Source: Leifsonia sp. C5G2
GTDB lineage: Bacteria > Actinomycetota > Actinomycetes > Actinomycetales > Microbacteriaceae
DNA length: 64,000 bases
Assembly (NCBI RefSeq): GCF_013359685.1
Contig: NZ_JABFMV010000012.1
Coordinates: 86,876 to 150,875 of the forward strand
Direction: 5' to 3'
In this document: positions 27,001 to 38,374 of the stretch, piece after piece
Layout: the number at the start of each line of letters is the position of its first letter
Numbering within the stretch: position 1 is the first letter of the stretch
Translations under genes and position numbers: made by a program
The notes under the pieces: model-generated
What the model was told of the DNA's origin: nothing
Databases searched by the model: none
The model's input: the letters and a program-made list of their open reading frames with translations, nothing else

Positions 27001-27879
27001 GGTCGTGGAGCGCTGGAACACCCGGTGCTGCTCGGCCGCCGACAGCCGGCCGTATAGCGGGAGCACCTCGGTCCCGGGCAGGTTGCGGCCGCGGATCGCG
27101 TCGGCGGCATCCCGGATCTCGTTCTCACCGGAGAGGAACACGAGCACGTCGCCGGGTGCCTCGCGGGCGAGCTCGTCGAGGGCGTCGTTGATGCCCTGCA
27201 GGTAGTCGCGGTCGGCGGCGGGGACGGGGTCCGGGTCGTCGTCGTCCTCCTCCAGCGCCTCGGCGACGAGCGGACGGTAGCGGAGCTCGACCGGGTAGGT
27301 GCGGCCGGAGACCTCGACGATCGGCGCCGGGGTGCCGTCGGGCGAGGCGAAGTGGGCGGCGAAGCTCTCCGGGTCGATGGTGGCGGAGGTGATGATGAGC
27401 TTGAGGTCGGGACGCTGCGGCAGCAGCTGCTTCAGGTATCCGAGCAGGAAGTCGATGTTGAGGCTGCGCTCGTGCGCCTCGTCGATGATGATCGTGTCGT
27501 ACGCACGCAGCATCCGGTCGCGCCGCAGCTCGTTGAGCAGGATGCCGTCGGTCATCAGCTTGATGCGCGTCTGCTTCGAGACGCGGTCGGTGAACCGCAC
27601 CTGGTAGCCGACGAGCTCTCCGACCTGCTGGTCGAGCTCCTCGGCGATGCGCTCGGCGATCGTGCGCGCCGCCAGGCGCCGCGGCTGGGTGTGCCCGATG
27701 CTCTCGCGGCCGAGCTCGAGCGCGATCTTCGGCAGCTGCGTCGTCTTGCCAGACCCGGTCGCGCCGGCGACGATGACCACCTGGTTGTCGCGGATGGCGC
27801 GCGCGATGTCGTCCCGCTTGCGGCTGACGGGCAGCTCGGGCGGGAACGTGATGCGGGGGAGGGTGTCGGCGGAAGACAT
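24001..27879 (-). CDS. hrpA: DEAH-box ATP-dependent RNA helicase HrpA
   Basis: 1292 residues, normal for HrpA. Motif I GATGSGKTT (about 38-46), DEAHERSLN, TSATIDPE, the motif VI QRSGRSGRTSDG, then the ratchet/OB-fold region and a long C-terminal DUF3418-type domain. Processes or unwinds RNA, in E. coli including rescue of stalled ribosomes; cytoplasmic. Start ATG at 27879 (MSSADTLPRITFPPELP). It is divergent from the acyl-CoA ligase gene and convergent with the SDR gene. Confidence 0.95.
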   Translation of the reverse strand: MSSADTLPRITFPPELPVSRKRDDIARAIRDNQVVIVAGATGSGKTTQLPKIALELGRESIGHTQPRRLAARTIAERIAEELDQQVGELVGYQVRFTDRVSKQTRIKLMTDGILLNELRRDRMLRAYDTIIIDEAHERSLNIDFLLGYLKQLLPQRPDLKLIITSATIDPESFAAHFASPDGTPAPIVEVSGRTYPVELRYRPLVAEALEEDDDDPDPVPAADRDYLQGINDALDELAREAPGDVLVFLSGENEIRDAADAIRGRNLPGTEVLPLYGRLSAAEQHRVFQRSTTPGIRRRVVLATNVAETSLTVPGIKYVVDAGTARISRYSTRAKVQRLPIEAISQASANQRSGRSGRTSDGIAIRLYSEEDFAKRPEFTEPEILRTNLAAVILQMISLGLGDIAAFPFLTPPDSRGIKDGLDLLTELGAITSGKAETKLTNVGRQLAQLPIDPRFARMVVESKRHGTSREVMAIVAGLTIQDPRERPVEKRGSADEKHARFADPTSDFLTLLNLWNYLEEQQRELSSSAFRRLCKAEYLNFLRVREWQDVYRQLRQLAKPLGLTIGEPSVNPDGIHRSLLAGLLSHIGLKDARDTGSNPRGGAGAKGGPRSRQSEYLGARQTRFVIFPGSTLAKKQPNAVMSAELVETSRLFARMNAAIDPAWAEPIAGDLCKRQYSEPHWEKNQGAVVAYERVTLFGVPIIPRRRVQYARIDAELSRELFIRHALVDGEWDSHQAFDRANRKLRAELRELEERTRRRDILNDDEAVFEFYDKRIPADVVSTRSFEGWWKKARQETPDLLTMTPEALLDEDAAEVDEEAFPPVWRQGDQRLTLRYRFEPGAEDDGVTVQVPLPLLAGLLPDGFDWQVPGLRHELVTSMIKSLPKAIRRQVVPAADWAQRLLGELSDAAGMRAHEGRRPAGTLADTLAATISRLTGSRVSGTDFDLDRLPPHLRPTFQVVGERGRPLAAGKDLAALQDRLRSRARDSVAKVAEARTPNAIERSGLTTWDLDELPRFVDSEHTGPGGTKNVIRAYPALVDDGSSVSIRLVGTPAEQARAMPGGVRRLLLASVPSPVAYVQQHLTSNEKLTLAASPYPNTKALFDDCLLAVVDSVLYRMKPDGQVFMRAEFEAVRDRVSGIVMDSMFETVALVTRILTAARAAEKAISGVTALTYLPALNDAKGQLAGLVYPGFVSATGLDQLRHLPRYLAGISQRMQALPTNPGRDRAWQTQVETAVALYTDAGGRIPLAPGSSPALVHARWMLEEFRVSLFAQSLGTAESVSLPRLRKLLTT

Positions 27880-27997
27880 CAGCCCTCCAGTCTACCCGCG
27901 GCGCGCCCCGCACGAGGGCGTTGCCCCGACGCCCGAGAGGACGTAGGTTCGCCTCAACCCGGATCGGTTCCGGCGTCGATGAGGACGAGGAGAACCC

Positions 27998-30422
<2,425 letters not shown>

Positions 30423-30445
30423 TCCCCGGTCTCCTCTGATCCATG

Positions 30446-30482
30446 GCCGGGAGGTGCGGCGCGCACTGCCGCACCTCCCGGC
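30446..30482. terminator. hairpin after the aldo/keto reductase gene
   Basis: GCCGGGAGGTGCGGC (30446-30460) and GCCGCACCTCCCGGC (30468-30482) make a perfect 15-bp stem with a 7-nt loop, 23 bp after the stop codon. No T tract follows, as is common for actinobacterial terminators. Confidence 0.8.
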
Positions 30483-30494
30483 TAGGCTCATCGC

Positions 30495-30905
30495 GTGCGC
30501 ATCACGACGATCACCGGCAAGATCATCTACATCGTGGGTGTCTTCGCGCTCATCCTCGTGCTCAACGTCTTCCTGTTCGCGCGCTTCCTGAACCCGACGT
30601 TCGACGTGCTGGTGGTCGCCGCCCTCAACGTCGCGTACGTCATCGTCGGCGTGCGCATCTTCCGCGGGGCGGGCGAGAACCGCGCCGACCCGCGGCCGTG
30701 GTGGCGGGCGACGGCCCGGCCGGCGGCGGGATTCTGGATGGGCGGGCTGCTCGCCGCGCTCGCCTTCATCTCGGGCGTGGGGGCGTTCGGCAGCGACCCC
30801 GAGAACGCGTTCCTGCCCGCGGTGGCGTGCCTCAGCTATGCGGCGCTCGCGGCGTTCTACCTGAACTCGTCCGTCCGGCTGCAGGGGATGGACAGCGCGG
30901 GCTGA
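30495..30905 (+). CDS. small four-helix membrane protein, unknown function
   Basis: 136 residues, GTG start. Four predicted membrane helices (about 8-30, 35-55, 75-97, 106-126) with an Arg-rich loop (RIFRGAGENRADPRPWWRATAR) after helix 2. No family motif recognised. It sits between a strong terminator and the DUF255 gene 40 bp downstream, so it may have its own promoter. Confidence 0.7.
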   Translation: MRITTITGKIIYIVGVFALILVLNVFLFARFLNPTFDVLVVAALNVAYVIVGVRIFRGAGENRADPRPWWRATARPAAGFWMGGLLAALAFISGVGAFGSDPENAFLPAVACLSYAALAAFYLNSSVRLQGMDSAG

Positions 30906-30945
30906 CGGGGCTTCCGCTTCCGCGCCGGGGTCGTAGGGTGAGCGC

Positions 30946-32790
30946 ATGGCGAATCGGCTCGGCGACGTGGTCAGCCCCTACCTGCGCGCGCACGCGGACA
31001 ATCCCGTCGACTGGTTCCCGTGGGGTCCCGCGGCGTTCGCCGAGGCTCGGCGGCGCGACGTGCCGATCATGGTCTCGATCGGCTACGCCACCTGCCACTG
31101 GTGCCACGTCATGGCGCGGGAGAGCTTCAGCGACCCGGTCACGGCCGAGGAGCTGAACCGGCGGTTCGTGGCCATCAAGGTCGACCGCGAGGAGCATCCC
31201 GACGTGGACGCCGCCTACCTCTCCGCGGCGAGCGCCTTCACCGGCAACCTGGGCTGGCCGCTGACGGTCTTCGCGACGCCGGAGGGCCGCGCGTTCTTCG
31301 CCGGGACCTACTTCCCGCCGCAGCCGGTCGCCGGGCGGGCCTCGTTCCGGCAGGTGCTCGACGCGGTGTGGGACGCCTGGACCTCCCGCCGCGAGCAGGT
31401 CGAGTCGGACGCGGGGAAGGTGCGCGAGGCGCTCGCCGCCGCAGCGGAGGCCGCGACGGCCGTCTCCGAACTGCCGACGGGGCAGCAGCTGGACGGCGCG
31501 GTGGCGCTGCTCGCGCAGGCGGAGGACCCCGAGTTCGGCGGCTTCGGGGCGGCTCCGAAGTTCCCGGTCGCGCCGACCCTCGACTTCCTGCTCACCCGCC
31601 CGGCAGGGCAGGACCTGGCGGTCCGCACCCTGGAGCAGATGGCGGCATCCCCGCTTCGCGACGCGGTCGACGGCGGCTTCTTCCGGTACGCGACCCGGCG
31701 GGACTGGAGCGAGCCCCACTACGAGCGGATGCTGTACGACAACGCCCTGCTGCTCGACACGTACGCCCGGGCCTGGCGGCTGACGGGCGAGGAGTGGGCG
31801 GAGCGCACCGCCGACGGCGTCGCGGCCTTCCTGCTCGGCGTGCTCCGCCGGCCGTCCGGCGGGTTCGCGTCGGCGCAGGACTCGGAGAGCGCGATCGACG
31901 GCGCCCGGGTGGAGGGGACGTACTACACGCTCCCGCCGGCGGAGAGGGCCGGGCTGGAGCCGCCGCCGCTCGACGCCAAGGTGCTGACCGGGTGGAACGG
32001 GTTCGCGATCGGCGCGCTCGCCCGTGCGGGCCGCATCCTGGACCGCCCGGCGTGGATCGCCGCGGCGGCCGAGGCGGCGGACGCCGTGCTCGCCCGTCAC
32101 CGCCGGGCGGACGGGACGCTGCTGCGCGCTTCCCTCGGCGACCGGCGGTCGGAGGCCGGGGCGACGCTGGAGGACTACGGCGGGCTCGCGGCCGGGCTGC
32201 TGGAGCTGGCCTTGGCGACCGGCGACGCCCGGACCGCAAGCGCGGCCCGCGACCTGGTCGACCTGTGCCTGGATGCGGCGGGCGAGGGGACCTGCCCGTT
32301 CGAGACGCCCGGCGGCGGCGACCCCGTGCTGCAGTCGACGGGGCTGGCGGTGCGGGTGGACCCGTCCGAGGGCGCCTACCCGTCCGGTCTGTCGTCGATG
32401 AGCCGGGCGGCGCACACGCTGTACCTGATGACCGGCGAGCGGCGCTACGAGCGCGCGGCCCGGGAGGGGATGCGGCTGGTGGCGGCGCAGGCACTGCAGG
32501 TGCCGAGCGCGTTCGGGACGGCGCTGGCACTCATGTCCGAGCTGGCCGGCGAGGTGGAGCAGCTGGTGGTCGTGCTGCCCGAGGGCGCGGCGTCGGGCGA
32601 CCTGGTGGATGCGGCGCGCCGTCATCCCGCGCCGCTCGTCGCGATCGCGACCGAGTCGCGGGCTGCCGAACTCGCCGGGGACGGCTTCGAGCTGTTCGGG
32701 GGACGCACGACGCGGGACGGCCTCCCGACCGCGTACCTCTGCCGCGACTTCGTCTGCCGCCTGCCCGTGACGGACGCCGCCGCGCTCTAG
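30946..32790 (+). CDS. DUF255/thioredoxin-domain protein (YyaL family)
   Basis: 614 residues. The N-terminal thioredoxin-like domain contains [12 protein letters not shown] (CxxC near residues 47-50) and [20 protein letters not shown]. The rest is an (alpha/alpha)6-barrel of the N-acylglucosamine 2-epimerase/cellobiose-epimerase type ([36 protein letters not shown] in related wording). Human spermatogenesis-associated protein 20 is a relative. Function unproven. Followed by palindrome D. Confidence 0.9.
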   Translation: MANRLGDVVSPYLRAHADNPVDWFPWGPAAFAEARRRDVPIMVSIGYATCHWCHVMARESFSDPVTAEELNRRFVAIKVDREEHPDVDAAYLSAASAFTGNLGWPLTVFATPEGRAFFAGTYFPPQPVAGRASFRQVLDAVWDAWTSRREQVESDAGKVREALAAAAEAATAVSELPTGQQLDGAVALLAQAEDPEFGGFGAAPKFPVAPTLDFLLTRPAGQDLAVRTLEQMAASPLRDAVDGGFFRYATRRDWSEPHYERMLYDNALLLDTYARAWRLTGEEWAERTADGVAAFLLGVLRRPSGGFASAQDSESAIDGARVEGTYYTLPPAERAGLEPPPLDAKVLTGWNGFAIGALARAGRILDRPAWIAAAAEAADAVLARHRRADGTLLRASLGDRRSEAGATLEDYGGLAAGLLELALATGDARTASAARDLVDLCLDAAGEGTCPFETPGGGDPVLQSTGLAVRVDPSEGAYPSGLSSMSRAAHTLYLMTGERRYERAAREGMRLVAAQALQVPSAFGTALALMSELAGEVEQLVVVLPEGAASGDLVDAARRHPAPLVAIATESRAAELAGDGFELFGGRTTRDGLPTAYLCRDFVCRLPVTDAAAL

Positions 32791-32869
32791 CCGCGCCCGT
32801 CCATGGGGCGCAACACGCCGTTGATCGTGCGCCGCTGCGGCGTGTCGCGTCCCATGGATACGGGCGCGG
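32791..32869. terminator. long imperfect palindrome D after the DUF255 gene
   Basis: Left arm 32791-32820 (starts CCGCGCCCGT, then CCATGGGGCGC) pairs with 32838-32869 (ends CGGGCGCGG), with one 2-nt bulge and few mismatches across about 30 bp. It begins at the base after the TAG stop and ends about 100 bp before the LacI gene. Probable transcription terminator. Confidence 0.75.
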
Positions 32870-32902
32870 TTCGACTCGGACGGATTGGCGTGCTATCGTG
32901 CC

Positions 32903-32939
32903 TGTAAACGTTCTTGTAAACGTTCTCAAGAACGTTTCC
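32903..32939. promoter_or_regulatory. triple operator array for the LacI-family regulator
   Basis: Two tandem copies of TGTAAACGTTCT (32903-32914, 32915-32926) are followed by an inverted copy AAGAACGTTTCC (32928-32939). Copies two and three form a palindrome, AAACGTTCTCAAGAACGTTT (32918-32937), with perfect 9-bp arms and a CG-containing AACGTT core typical of LacI-family operators. It lies 31-68 bp before the lacI-type start, so autoregulation and operon control are expected. Confidence 0.82.
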
Positions 32940-32970
32940 CGAGCACCCTCCAATGAAGCAGGAGCAGCGC

Positions 32971-34026
32971 ATGTCCGAGCAGCCGGCGACCGAACCGAAG
33001 CGGTCCACGCTCGTCCTCGTCGCCGAACGCGCCGGCGTCTCCATCGCATCCGTCTCCCGGGTGCTCAACGGGCAGCCCGCCTCGCCGCAGCTCGCCGAGC
33101 GCGTGCGCCGCGCGGCCGACGAGCTCGGCTACGTGCCCGACGCCAGCGCACGCACGCTCAAGACCGGACGCACCGACCAGCTCGCGCTGGCCGTGGCCGA
33201 CCTCGGCAACCCGGTCTACGTCAAGATGATGCACGAGGTCGCGCGCGTCGCCGCGAAGAACGGCTACCGGCTCGTGCTCTCGTCGACCGGCAGCGACCCC
33301 GCGGACCAGATCGAACTGCTGGGCAGCCTCAACCGCGGCTTCGCCGACGGCCTGCTGCTCAGCCCGCTGCGGGTGACCGACGAGCTCGTCGCCGCGCTGC
33401 GCGGCAGCCGCATCCCGGCGGTCGTCATCGGCTCCCTCCCGCCCGGGGTCGAGGTGGACAGCGTGCGCGCCGACTCCGTCGCGGGCGTCGGCCTGGCGGT
33501 CGAGCACCTGGCGGCAGGCGGCCGCAGGCACATCGCCTTCGTCAACGGACCGGTCGACACCGTCCCGGGTGCCGCGCGGCTCGAGGGTTACCTGCGCGCG
33601 GTCGACCGGCTCGGCCTCGCGACCTCGGCCGACCTCCAGATCGCGGCCTCCGACTTCACCTACAAGGCCGGCCGCAAGGCGGCCGCGCGGCTCCTCGGCC
33701 AATGCACCCCCGACGCGATCGTCTGCGCCAACGACCTGATCGCGGTGGCCGTGCTGAAGGAGCTGACGGCACGCGGTGTGAGGGTGCCGGACGACGTCGC
33801 GGTGGTCGGGATGGACGACAGCGAGGCCGCGGAGCTGGCGAATCCGGCGCTCACCAGCGTCAACCTCGGGTCCGCCAAGCGCGCCCGCACCGCCGCGAAG
33901 CTGCTCATCCGGCGCCTGGAGAACCCCGGCGTGGCACCGCGGACGGTCGTGATCGAGCCGACCCTGGCCGTGCGCGAGTCGTCGGTCGCCGCGGCCGACC
34001 GAGCGGACGCGGGGGCGAACGCATGA
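32971..34026 (+). CDS. LacI-family transcriptional regulator
   Basis: 351 residues. The HTH (VAERAGVSIASVSRVLNGQP) and hinge helix (LGYVPDASARTLKTG) are followed by a periplasmic-binding-type domain (about 65-335). ATG at 32971 is preferred over 32953 because AGGAG lies 6 nt upstream. It controls the following operon (overlap ATGA with the first permease) through the operators at 32903-32939. Inducer is probably the sugar or glycoside transported by the adjacent ABC system. Confidence 0.93.
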   Translation: MSEQPATEPKRSTLVLVAERAGVSIASVSRVLNGQPASPQLAERVRRAADELGYVPDASARTLKTGRTDQLALAVADLGNPVYVKMMHEVARVAAKNGYRLVLSSTGSDPADQIELLGSLNRGFADGLLLSPLRVTDELVAALRGSRIPAVVIGSLPPGVEVDSVRADSVAGVGLAVEHLAAGGRRHIAFVNGPVDTVPGAARLEGYLRAVDRLGLATSADLQIAASDFTYKAGRKAAARLLGQCTPDAIVCANDLIAVAVLKELTARGVRVPDDVAVVGMDDSEAAELANPALTSVNLGSAKRARTAAKLLIRRLENPGVAPRTVVIEPTLAVRESSVAAADRADAGANA

Positions 34027-34973
34027 CCGCGACCATCGCCCCGCCCGCCGCCACGGCCCCCCAGCAGCCCCGTCGCCGTCGCCGCCGCGCGGGCGGCCCC
34101 GCCGGCGGGAGCGGCCGCGACGCCTGGCTGCTGGTGCTTCCTGCGCTCATCCCCATCGTCATCTTCAGCGTCTACCCGCTGGTGCAGGGCATCCTGCTCG
34201 GCTTCACCGACGCGCGCGCCGGGTACAACATCCCGATCACCTTCAACGGGATCGACAACTACACCAAGCTCGGCGGCAACACGCTGTTCTGGAACTCGTT
34301 CGGCATCGGCCTGCTGTGGGCGTTCAGCGTCACGATCCTGCAGTTCCTCGCCTCGCTCGGCCTCGCCCTGCTGCTCAACCTGAACCTGCGGCTGCGCTGG
34401 CTGGCCCGCACGCTCGCGCTCGTCCCGTGGGCGATGCCCCCGGTCATCATCGCCATCATGTGGCGGCTGATGCTGAACCCGAGCTACGGCCCGATCAACC
34501 AGGGTCTGCGCGCGGTCGGGCTCCCCGGCGACATCAACTGGCTGGGCAACGCGTCCATCGCCCTTCCCGCCGTCATCGTCGTCGGCGTCTGGGCCGGGAT
34601 GCCGCAGACCACGATCACGCTGCTCGCCGGCCTGCAGTCGGTGCCGACGGAGCTGCACGAAGCGGCCGCGATCGACGGCGCGAGCGCGTGGCGGCGGTTC
34701 TGGCACGTGACCCTGCCGGCACTGCGCCCGGTGATCGTCGCGATCACGACCCTCGACCTGATCTGGAACTTCAACTCGTTCGCGCTCGTGTTCGTGCTCA
34801 CCGCGGGCGGGCCGGGCGGCACCACCATGCTGCCGATGCTGTTCGCCTACAACGAGGCCTTCCGCTACGGGAACTTCGGTTACGCCGCCGCGATGGGCAA
34901 CGTCATGGTGGTCGTCATCGCGATCTTCCTGTTCCTGTACCTGCGCGGCCAGATGAGGAGCCGGAACGCATGA
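34023..34973 (+). CDS. carbohydrate ABC transporter permease (MalF type)
   Basis: 316 residues. A basic Pro/Arg-rich cytoplasmic N terminus (about 1-35) precedes about six helices; the first is LLVLPALIPIVIFSVYPL. The EAA loop is VPTELHEAAAIDGASAWRRF. Its partner is the next gene, with the ATGA overlap. No ATPase gene is in the cluster, so a shared MsiK-like ATPase elsewhere is expected, as in other actinobacterial sugar importers. Confidence 0.92.
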   Translation: MTATIAPPAATAPQQPRRRRRRAGGPAGGSGRDAWLLVLPALIPIVIFSVYPLVQGILLGFTDARAGYNIPITFNGIDNYTKLGGNTLFWNSFGIGLLWAFSVTILQFLASLGLALLLNLNLRLRWLARTLALVPWAMPPVIIAIMWRLMLNPSYGPINQGLRAVGLPGDINWLGNASIALPAVIVVGVWAGMPQTTITLLAGLQSVPTELHEAAAIDGASAWRRFWHVTLPALRPVIVAITTLDLIWNFNSFALVFVLTAGGPGGTTMLPMLFAYNEAFRYGNFGYAAAMGNVMVVVIAIFLFLYLRGQMRSRNA

Positions 34974-35845
34974 CCACTCTCGCCTCCGGACCCGTCAAGA
35001 GCGCCTCGGTGAAGCGCGCGCGGCTGATCTCGCGCCCGCTGCAGTACCTCGCCCTCGTGCTGTACATGATCTTCCTCGGCTTCCCGCTGCTGTTCCTGCT
35101 CACGACGGCGTTCAAGACGTCGCGCGAGCTGCAGTCGCCGAACCCGGGGTTCCTGCCGACGAGCCTCGACCTGCAGAACTTCGCCCAGGCGATCCAGAAG
35201 GCCAACCTGTTCACGGCTGCGGGCAACAGCCTCATCGTCGCCGTCTGCACGACCGTGCTGGTGACGGTCATCGCACTGCCCGCGGCCTACGCCCTCGCCC
35301 GGTTCCGCACCAAGCTGCGCGGGATCGCGACGGGGTGGATCCTGCTCAGCCAGGTCTTCCCGTTCATCCTGATCATCATCCCGCTCTTCCTCGTGCTGAA
35401 GAACATCGGGCTGATCAACAACCTGGCCGGTCTGGTGCTCGTCTACACGGTCTGGTCGCTGCCCTTCGCGCTGTGGATGCTGCAGGGCTACATCGTCGGC
35501 ATCCCGGTCGAGCTGGAGGAGGCGGGCGCGATGGACGGGGCGAGCCGGTTCCGCACGCTGCGCACCATCGTGCTCCCGCTGCTGGCCCCCGGGCTCGTCG
35601 CCACCAGCCTGTTCACCTTCATCAACTCCTGGAACGAGTTCTTCTTCGCCCTCGTGCTCATCCAGGACCCGAGCCTGCAGACCCTGCCGCTCGCACTCGC
35701 CCGCTTCGTCGGGGCCGAGGGGCAGGTGCAGCTCGGACAGCTGGCCGCGGCGTCGCTGCTGGCCACGATCCCGAGCCTGATCTTCTTCCTGCTCATCCAG
35801 AAGCGTCTGACCTCCGGCCTGCTCAGCGGCGCCGTGAAGGGCTGA
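34970..35845 (+). CDS. carbohydrate ABC transporter permease (MalG type)
   Basis: 291 residues with six helices. The EAA motif appears as VELEEAGAMDGASRFRTLR and the partner-type segment is FINSWNEFFFALVLIQDP. It forms the membrane channel with the preceding permease. ATG overlaps that gene's stop codon. The binding-protein gene starts 30 bp after its stop. Confidence 0.93.
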   Translation: MTTLASGPVKSASVKRARLISRPLQYLALVLYMIFLGFPLLFLLTTAFKTSRELQSPNPGFLPTSLDLQNFAQAIQKANLFTAAGNSLIVAVCTTVLVTVIALPAAYALARFRTKLRGIATGWILLSQVFPFILIIIPLFLVLKNIGLINNLAGLVLVYTVWSLPFALWMLQGYIVGIPVELEEAGAMDGASRFRTLRTIVLPLLAPGLVATSLFTFINSWNEFFFALVLIQDPSLQTLPLALARFVGAEGQVQLGQLAAASLLATIPSLIFFLLIQKRLTSGLLSGAVKG

Positions 35846-35875
35846 GACGGAACAACCCCCAACCAAGGAGAAACC

Positions 35876-37168
35876 ATGCGCAAAGGCACCATCCGCGTGG
35901 GCGCCCTCGTCGCCGGCATCGCCGCCGCGTCGCTCGCCCTCGCCGGCTGCTCATCCTCGGGCAGCTCGGACAGCGCGAGCGGCGGGAAGGTCACGCTGAC
36001 CTTCCAGTCGCTCGCCTACCAGGACACCACGGTCGCCGCGACGAAGGAGATCGTCGACTCGTGGAACAAGGCCAACCCCGACATCCAGGTGAAGCTCCAG
36101 CAGGGCAGCTGGGACAACGTCCACGACCAGCTGGTCACCCAGTTCCAGGGCGGGACCGCGCCGGACATCATCCACGACGAGTCGGCCGACATCATGGGCT
36201 TCGCCCAGCAGGGCTACCTCGCCGACCTCGGCGGCTCGCTCAGCGCCGACACCAAGAAGCAGGTGTCGAAGGACGTCTGGAAGTCGGTGACCACTCCGGA
36301 CGGCAAGATCGTCGCCGCACCCACCCTCCTCCAGTCGTACGTCGTCTTCGCCAACAAGAAGGCGTTCACCGACGCGGGCGTCGCGGTGCCCACGGGCAGC
36401 ACGATGAGCTGGGACGACTTCGAGTCGCTCTCCAAGAAGCTGACCGCCAACGGCAGCTTCGGCACCGGGTGGGGGCTCAAGTCGCCGACCGCGACCGTGA
36501 TGAACCTCGCGCTCGGCTTCGGCGGCACCTTCTTCGACAACAAGGACGGGAAGTCGACCATCCACGTCGGCGACGACGAGCTCCAGGTGCCCAAGCGCAT
36601 CAACGCCATGGCGTACGCGGACAAGTCGCTCGACCCGGTGTCGCTGACGCAGAGCGGCACGGACGTGCTGCCCGGGTTCTTCGGCGGCAAGTACGCCATG
36701 TACGTCGGCGGCAACTACGTCGCGCAGCAGATCACAGAGTCGGCGCCGAGCGGCTTCGACTGGGTCGTGCTGCCGCCGCTCGCGGGCAGCAAGGGGGCCG
36801 ACCAGGCCGCCAACCCGCAGACGATGTCGGTCTCGGCTCAGAGCAAGCACATCCCGCAAGCGGCGAAGTTCATCGACTACTTCATGAAGGCAGACAACCA
36901 GGCGAAGCTCGCCGAGGGCGACTGGCTGATCCCGGCCTCCCAGGCCGCGCGCGACCAGGTCGCGAAGGACACCTCCGGCAAGAACGGCTGGGACGTCATC
37001 CTGAAGTCGGGCGACGAGCTGACCGCGGCGCCGTTCCAGGCCGCCACCAACTATCCGCAGTGGAAGGACCAGTACGCGACGCCGGCCCTGCAGAAGTACC
37101 TGGCGAACTCCATCAGCCTGGACGACCTGAAGAAGCAGCTGGCGGACGGCTGGTCGGCGGTCGGCTGA
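35876..37168 (+). CDS. carbohydrate ABC transporter substrate-binding lipoprotein
   Basis: 430 residues. Signal peptide with lipobox LALAGC (about 20-25), then a Ser/Gly linker and a type I/II extracellular solute-binding fold (TVAATKEIVDSWNKANPDI, TAPDIIHDESADIMGF in related wording). Binds the operon's substrate outside the membrane. An AAGGAG lies before the ATG. The first ADP-ribosylglycohydrolase gene follows 51 bp later. Confidence 0.93.
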   Translation: MRKGTIRVGALVAGIAAASLALAGCSSSGSSDSASGGKVTLTFQSLAYQDTTVAATKEIVDSWNKANPDIQVKLQQGSWDNVHDQLVTQFQGGTAPDIIHDESADIMGFAQQGYLADLGGSLSADTKKQVSKDVWKSVTTPDGKIVAAPTLLQSYVVFANKKAFTDAGVAVPTGSTMSWDDFESLSKKLTANGSFGTGWGLKSPTATVMNLALGFGGTFFDNKDGKSTIHVGDDELQVPKRINAMAYADKSLDPVSLTQSGTDVLPGFFGGKYAMYVGGNYVAQQITESAPSGFDWVVLPPLAGSKGADQAANPQTMSVSAQSKHIPQAAKFIDYFMKADNQAKLAEGDWLIPASQAARDQVAKDTSGKNGWDVILKSGDELTAAPFQAATNYPQWKDQYATPALQKYLANSISLDDLKKQLADGWSAVG

Positions 37169-37219
37169 CCGTCGGCGCGACGGATCGGCACACGAGAACG
37201 ACGGAGTAGAGGAGAGACG

Positions 37220-38374
37220 ATGGATGCCCTGGTGAATGCGAGCACGGGTGCGCTGGCGGGCGCGGCCGTGGGTGACGCGCTCGGAGGAGCGGCCGAGGGG
37301 AACACGCCCGAGGCGATCCAGGAGCGTTACGACGGCTTCATCCAGGGCGTCGTCCCTCCCTTCCTCGCCGACTGGCGGAACGCCCGGCCGATCGCGCCGT
37401 ACCACAAGGGCGACGGTCACATCACCGACGACACCCTGATGACGACCGCGCTGGTCGAGGTGTACGACACCGTGCGCGACCACCTCGACGCGTTCGCCAT
37501 CGCCGACCACCTGGTGCCGCTGCTGATCGGCGAGAAGCGCTGGATCCCGGAGTTCGAGTCGGAGGCGCTGCTGCTGCAGCGCATCTTCCTCGCCGAGAAG
37601 TGGCTGGTCGCCCGCCTGCACTACGGCCACATCGACCCGCGGGAGGCCGGGGTCGGCAACATCGTCAACTGCGGCGCGACCATGTACGCCGGTCCCGTGG
37701 GGATCGTCAACGCCGGCAACCCGGACGCCGCCTACGCGGAGGGCATCGAGATCGCCGCGCCGCACCAGTCGAGCTACGGCCGGGAGGCGGCGGGTGTGTT
37801 CGCGGCGGCCGTCGCCGAGGCGATGCGGCCGGGCGCCGACGTGGACTCCGTCGTCGCCACCGCGCTGCGGCTCGCGAAGGACGGCACGCGGGACGCGATC
37901 GAGGCGGTCGCCGAAGCGGCGTCCGGCATCTCGGACTGGCGCGGAGGACTCGCGACGCTGCGCGCGGCCGTGGAGCCGTTCGACACGGTCGGGCCGCACT
38001 ACCGCGCCCCGGCGAAGGATGCCCGCATCCCGAGCCGGACGAAGTCGATCGAGGAGCTCCCGATCGCTCTGGGCATGCTCATCGCGACCGGCGGCGAGTA
38101 CCGGGAGGCGGTGCTGGGCGCCGTGAACTACGGGCGCGACTCCGACTCGATCGCCGTCATGGCGGGATCCGTCGCGGGCGCGCTCGGCGGTCTCGAGGTC
38201 GTGCCCGCCGAGTGGATCGCGGCCGTGAACGAGGGCAGCAGGATCGACGTGACCGCGACGGGCCCGGTGATCGCGGACGTCGCGCGCGAGGTCTGGGCGA
38301 AGGACGCCGCCCGGGCGGGTGCGGTCGCCGCCGCCCGCTCCGCGTTCTCGCCGGTCGCCGCCGAGGCGGTGTGA
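37220..38374 (+). CDS. ADP-ribosylglycohydrolase (DraG) family protein 1
   Basis: 384 residues, all-alpha DraG fold. Metal-binding segments: GAAVGDALGGAAEG (about 15-28), HITDDTLMTTALVEVYD (TDD) and NYGRDSDSIAVMAGSVAGAL (DSDS). These place two Mg/Mn ions to cleave an N- or O-glycosidic bond to ribose. Known members remove ADP-ribose from proteins; many operon-linked members act on small glycosides. Here it follows a sugar ABC transporter and precedes a second DraG gene with a TGATG overlap, so a small-molecule substrate is favoured. Confidence 0.9.
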   Translation: MDALVNASTGALAGAAVGDALGGAAEGNTPEAIQERYDGFIQGVVPPFLADWRNARPIAPYHKGDGHITDDTLMTTALVEVYDTVRDHLDAFAIADHLVPLLIGEKRWIPEFESEALLLQRIFLAEKWLVARLHYGHIDPREAGVGNIVNCGATMYAGPVGIVNAGNPDAAYAEGIEIAAPHQSSYGREAAGVFAAAVAEAMRPGADVDSVVATALRLAKDGTRDAIEAVAEAASGISDWRGGLATLRAAVEPFDTVGPHYRAPAKDARIPSRTKSIEELPIALGMLIATGGEYREAVLGAVNYGRDSDSIAVMAGSVAGALGGLEVVPAEWIAAVNEGSRIDVTATGPVIADVAREVWAKDAARAGAVAAARSAFSPVAAEAV

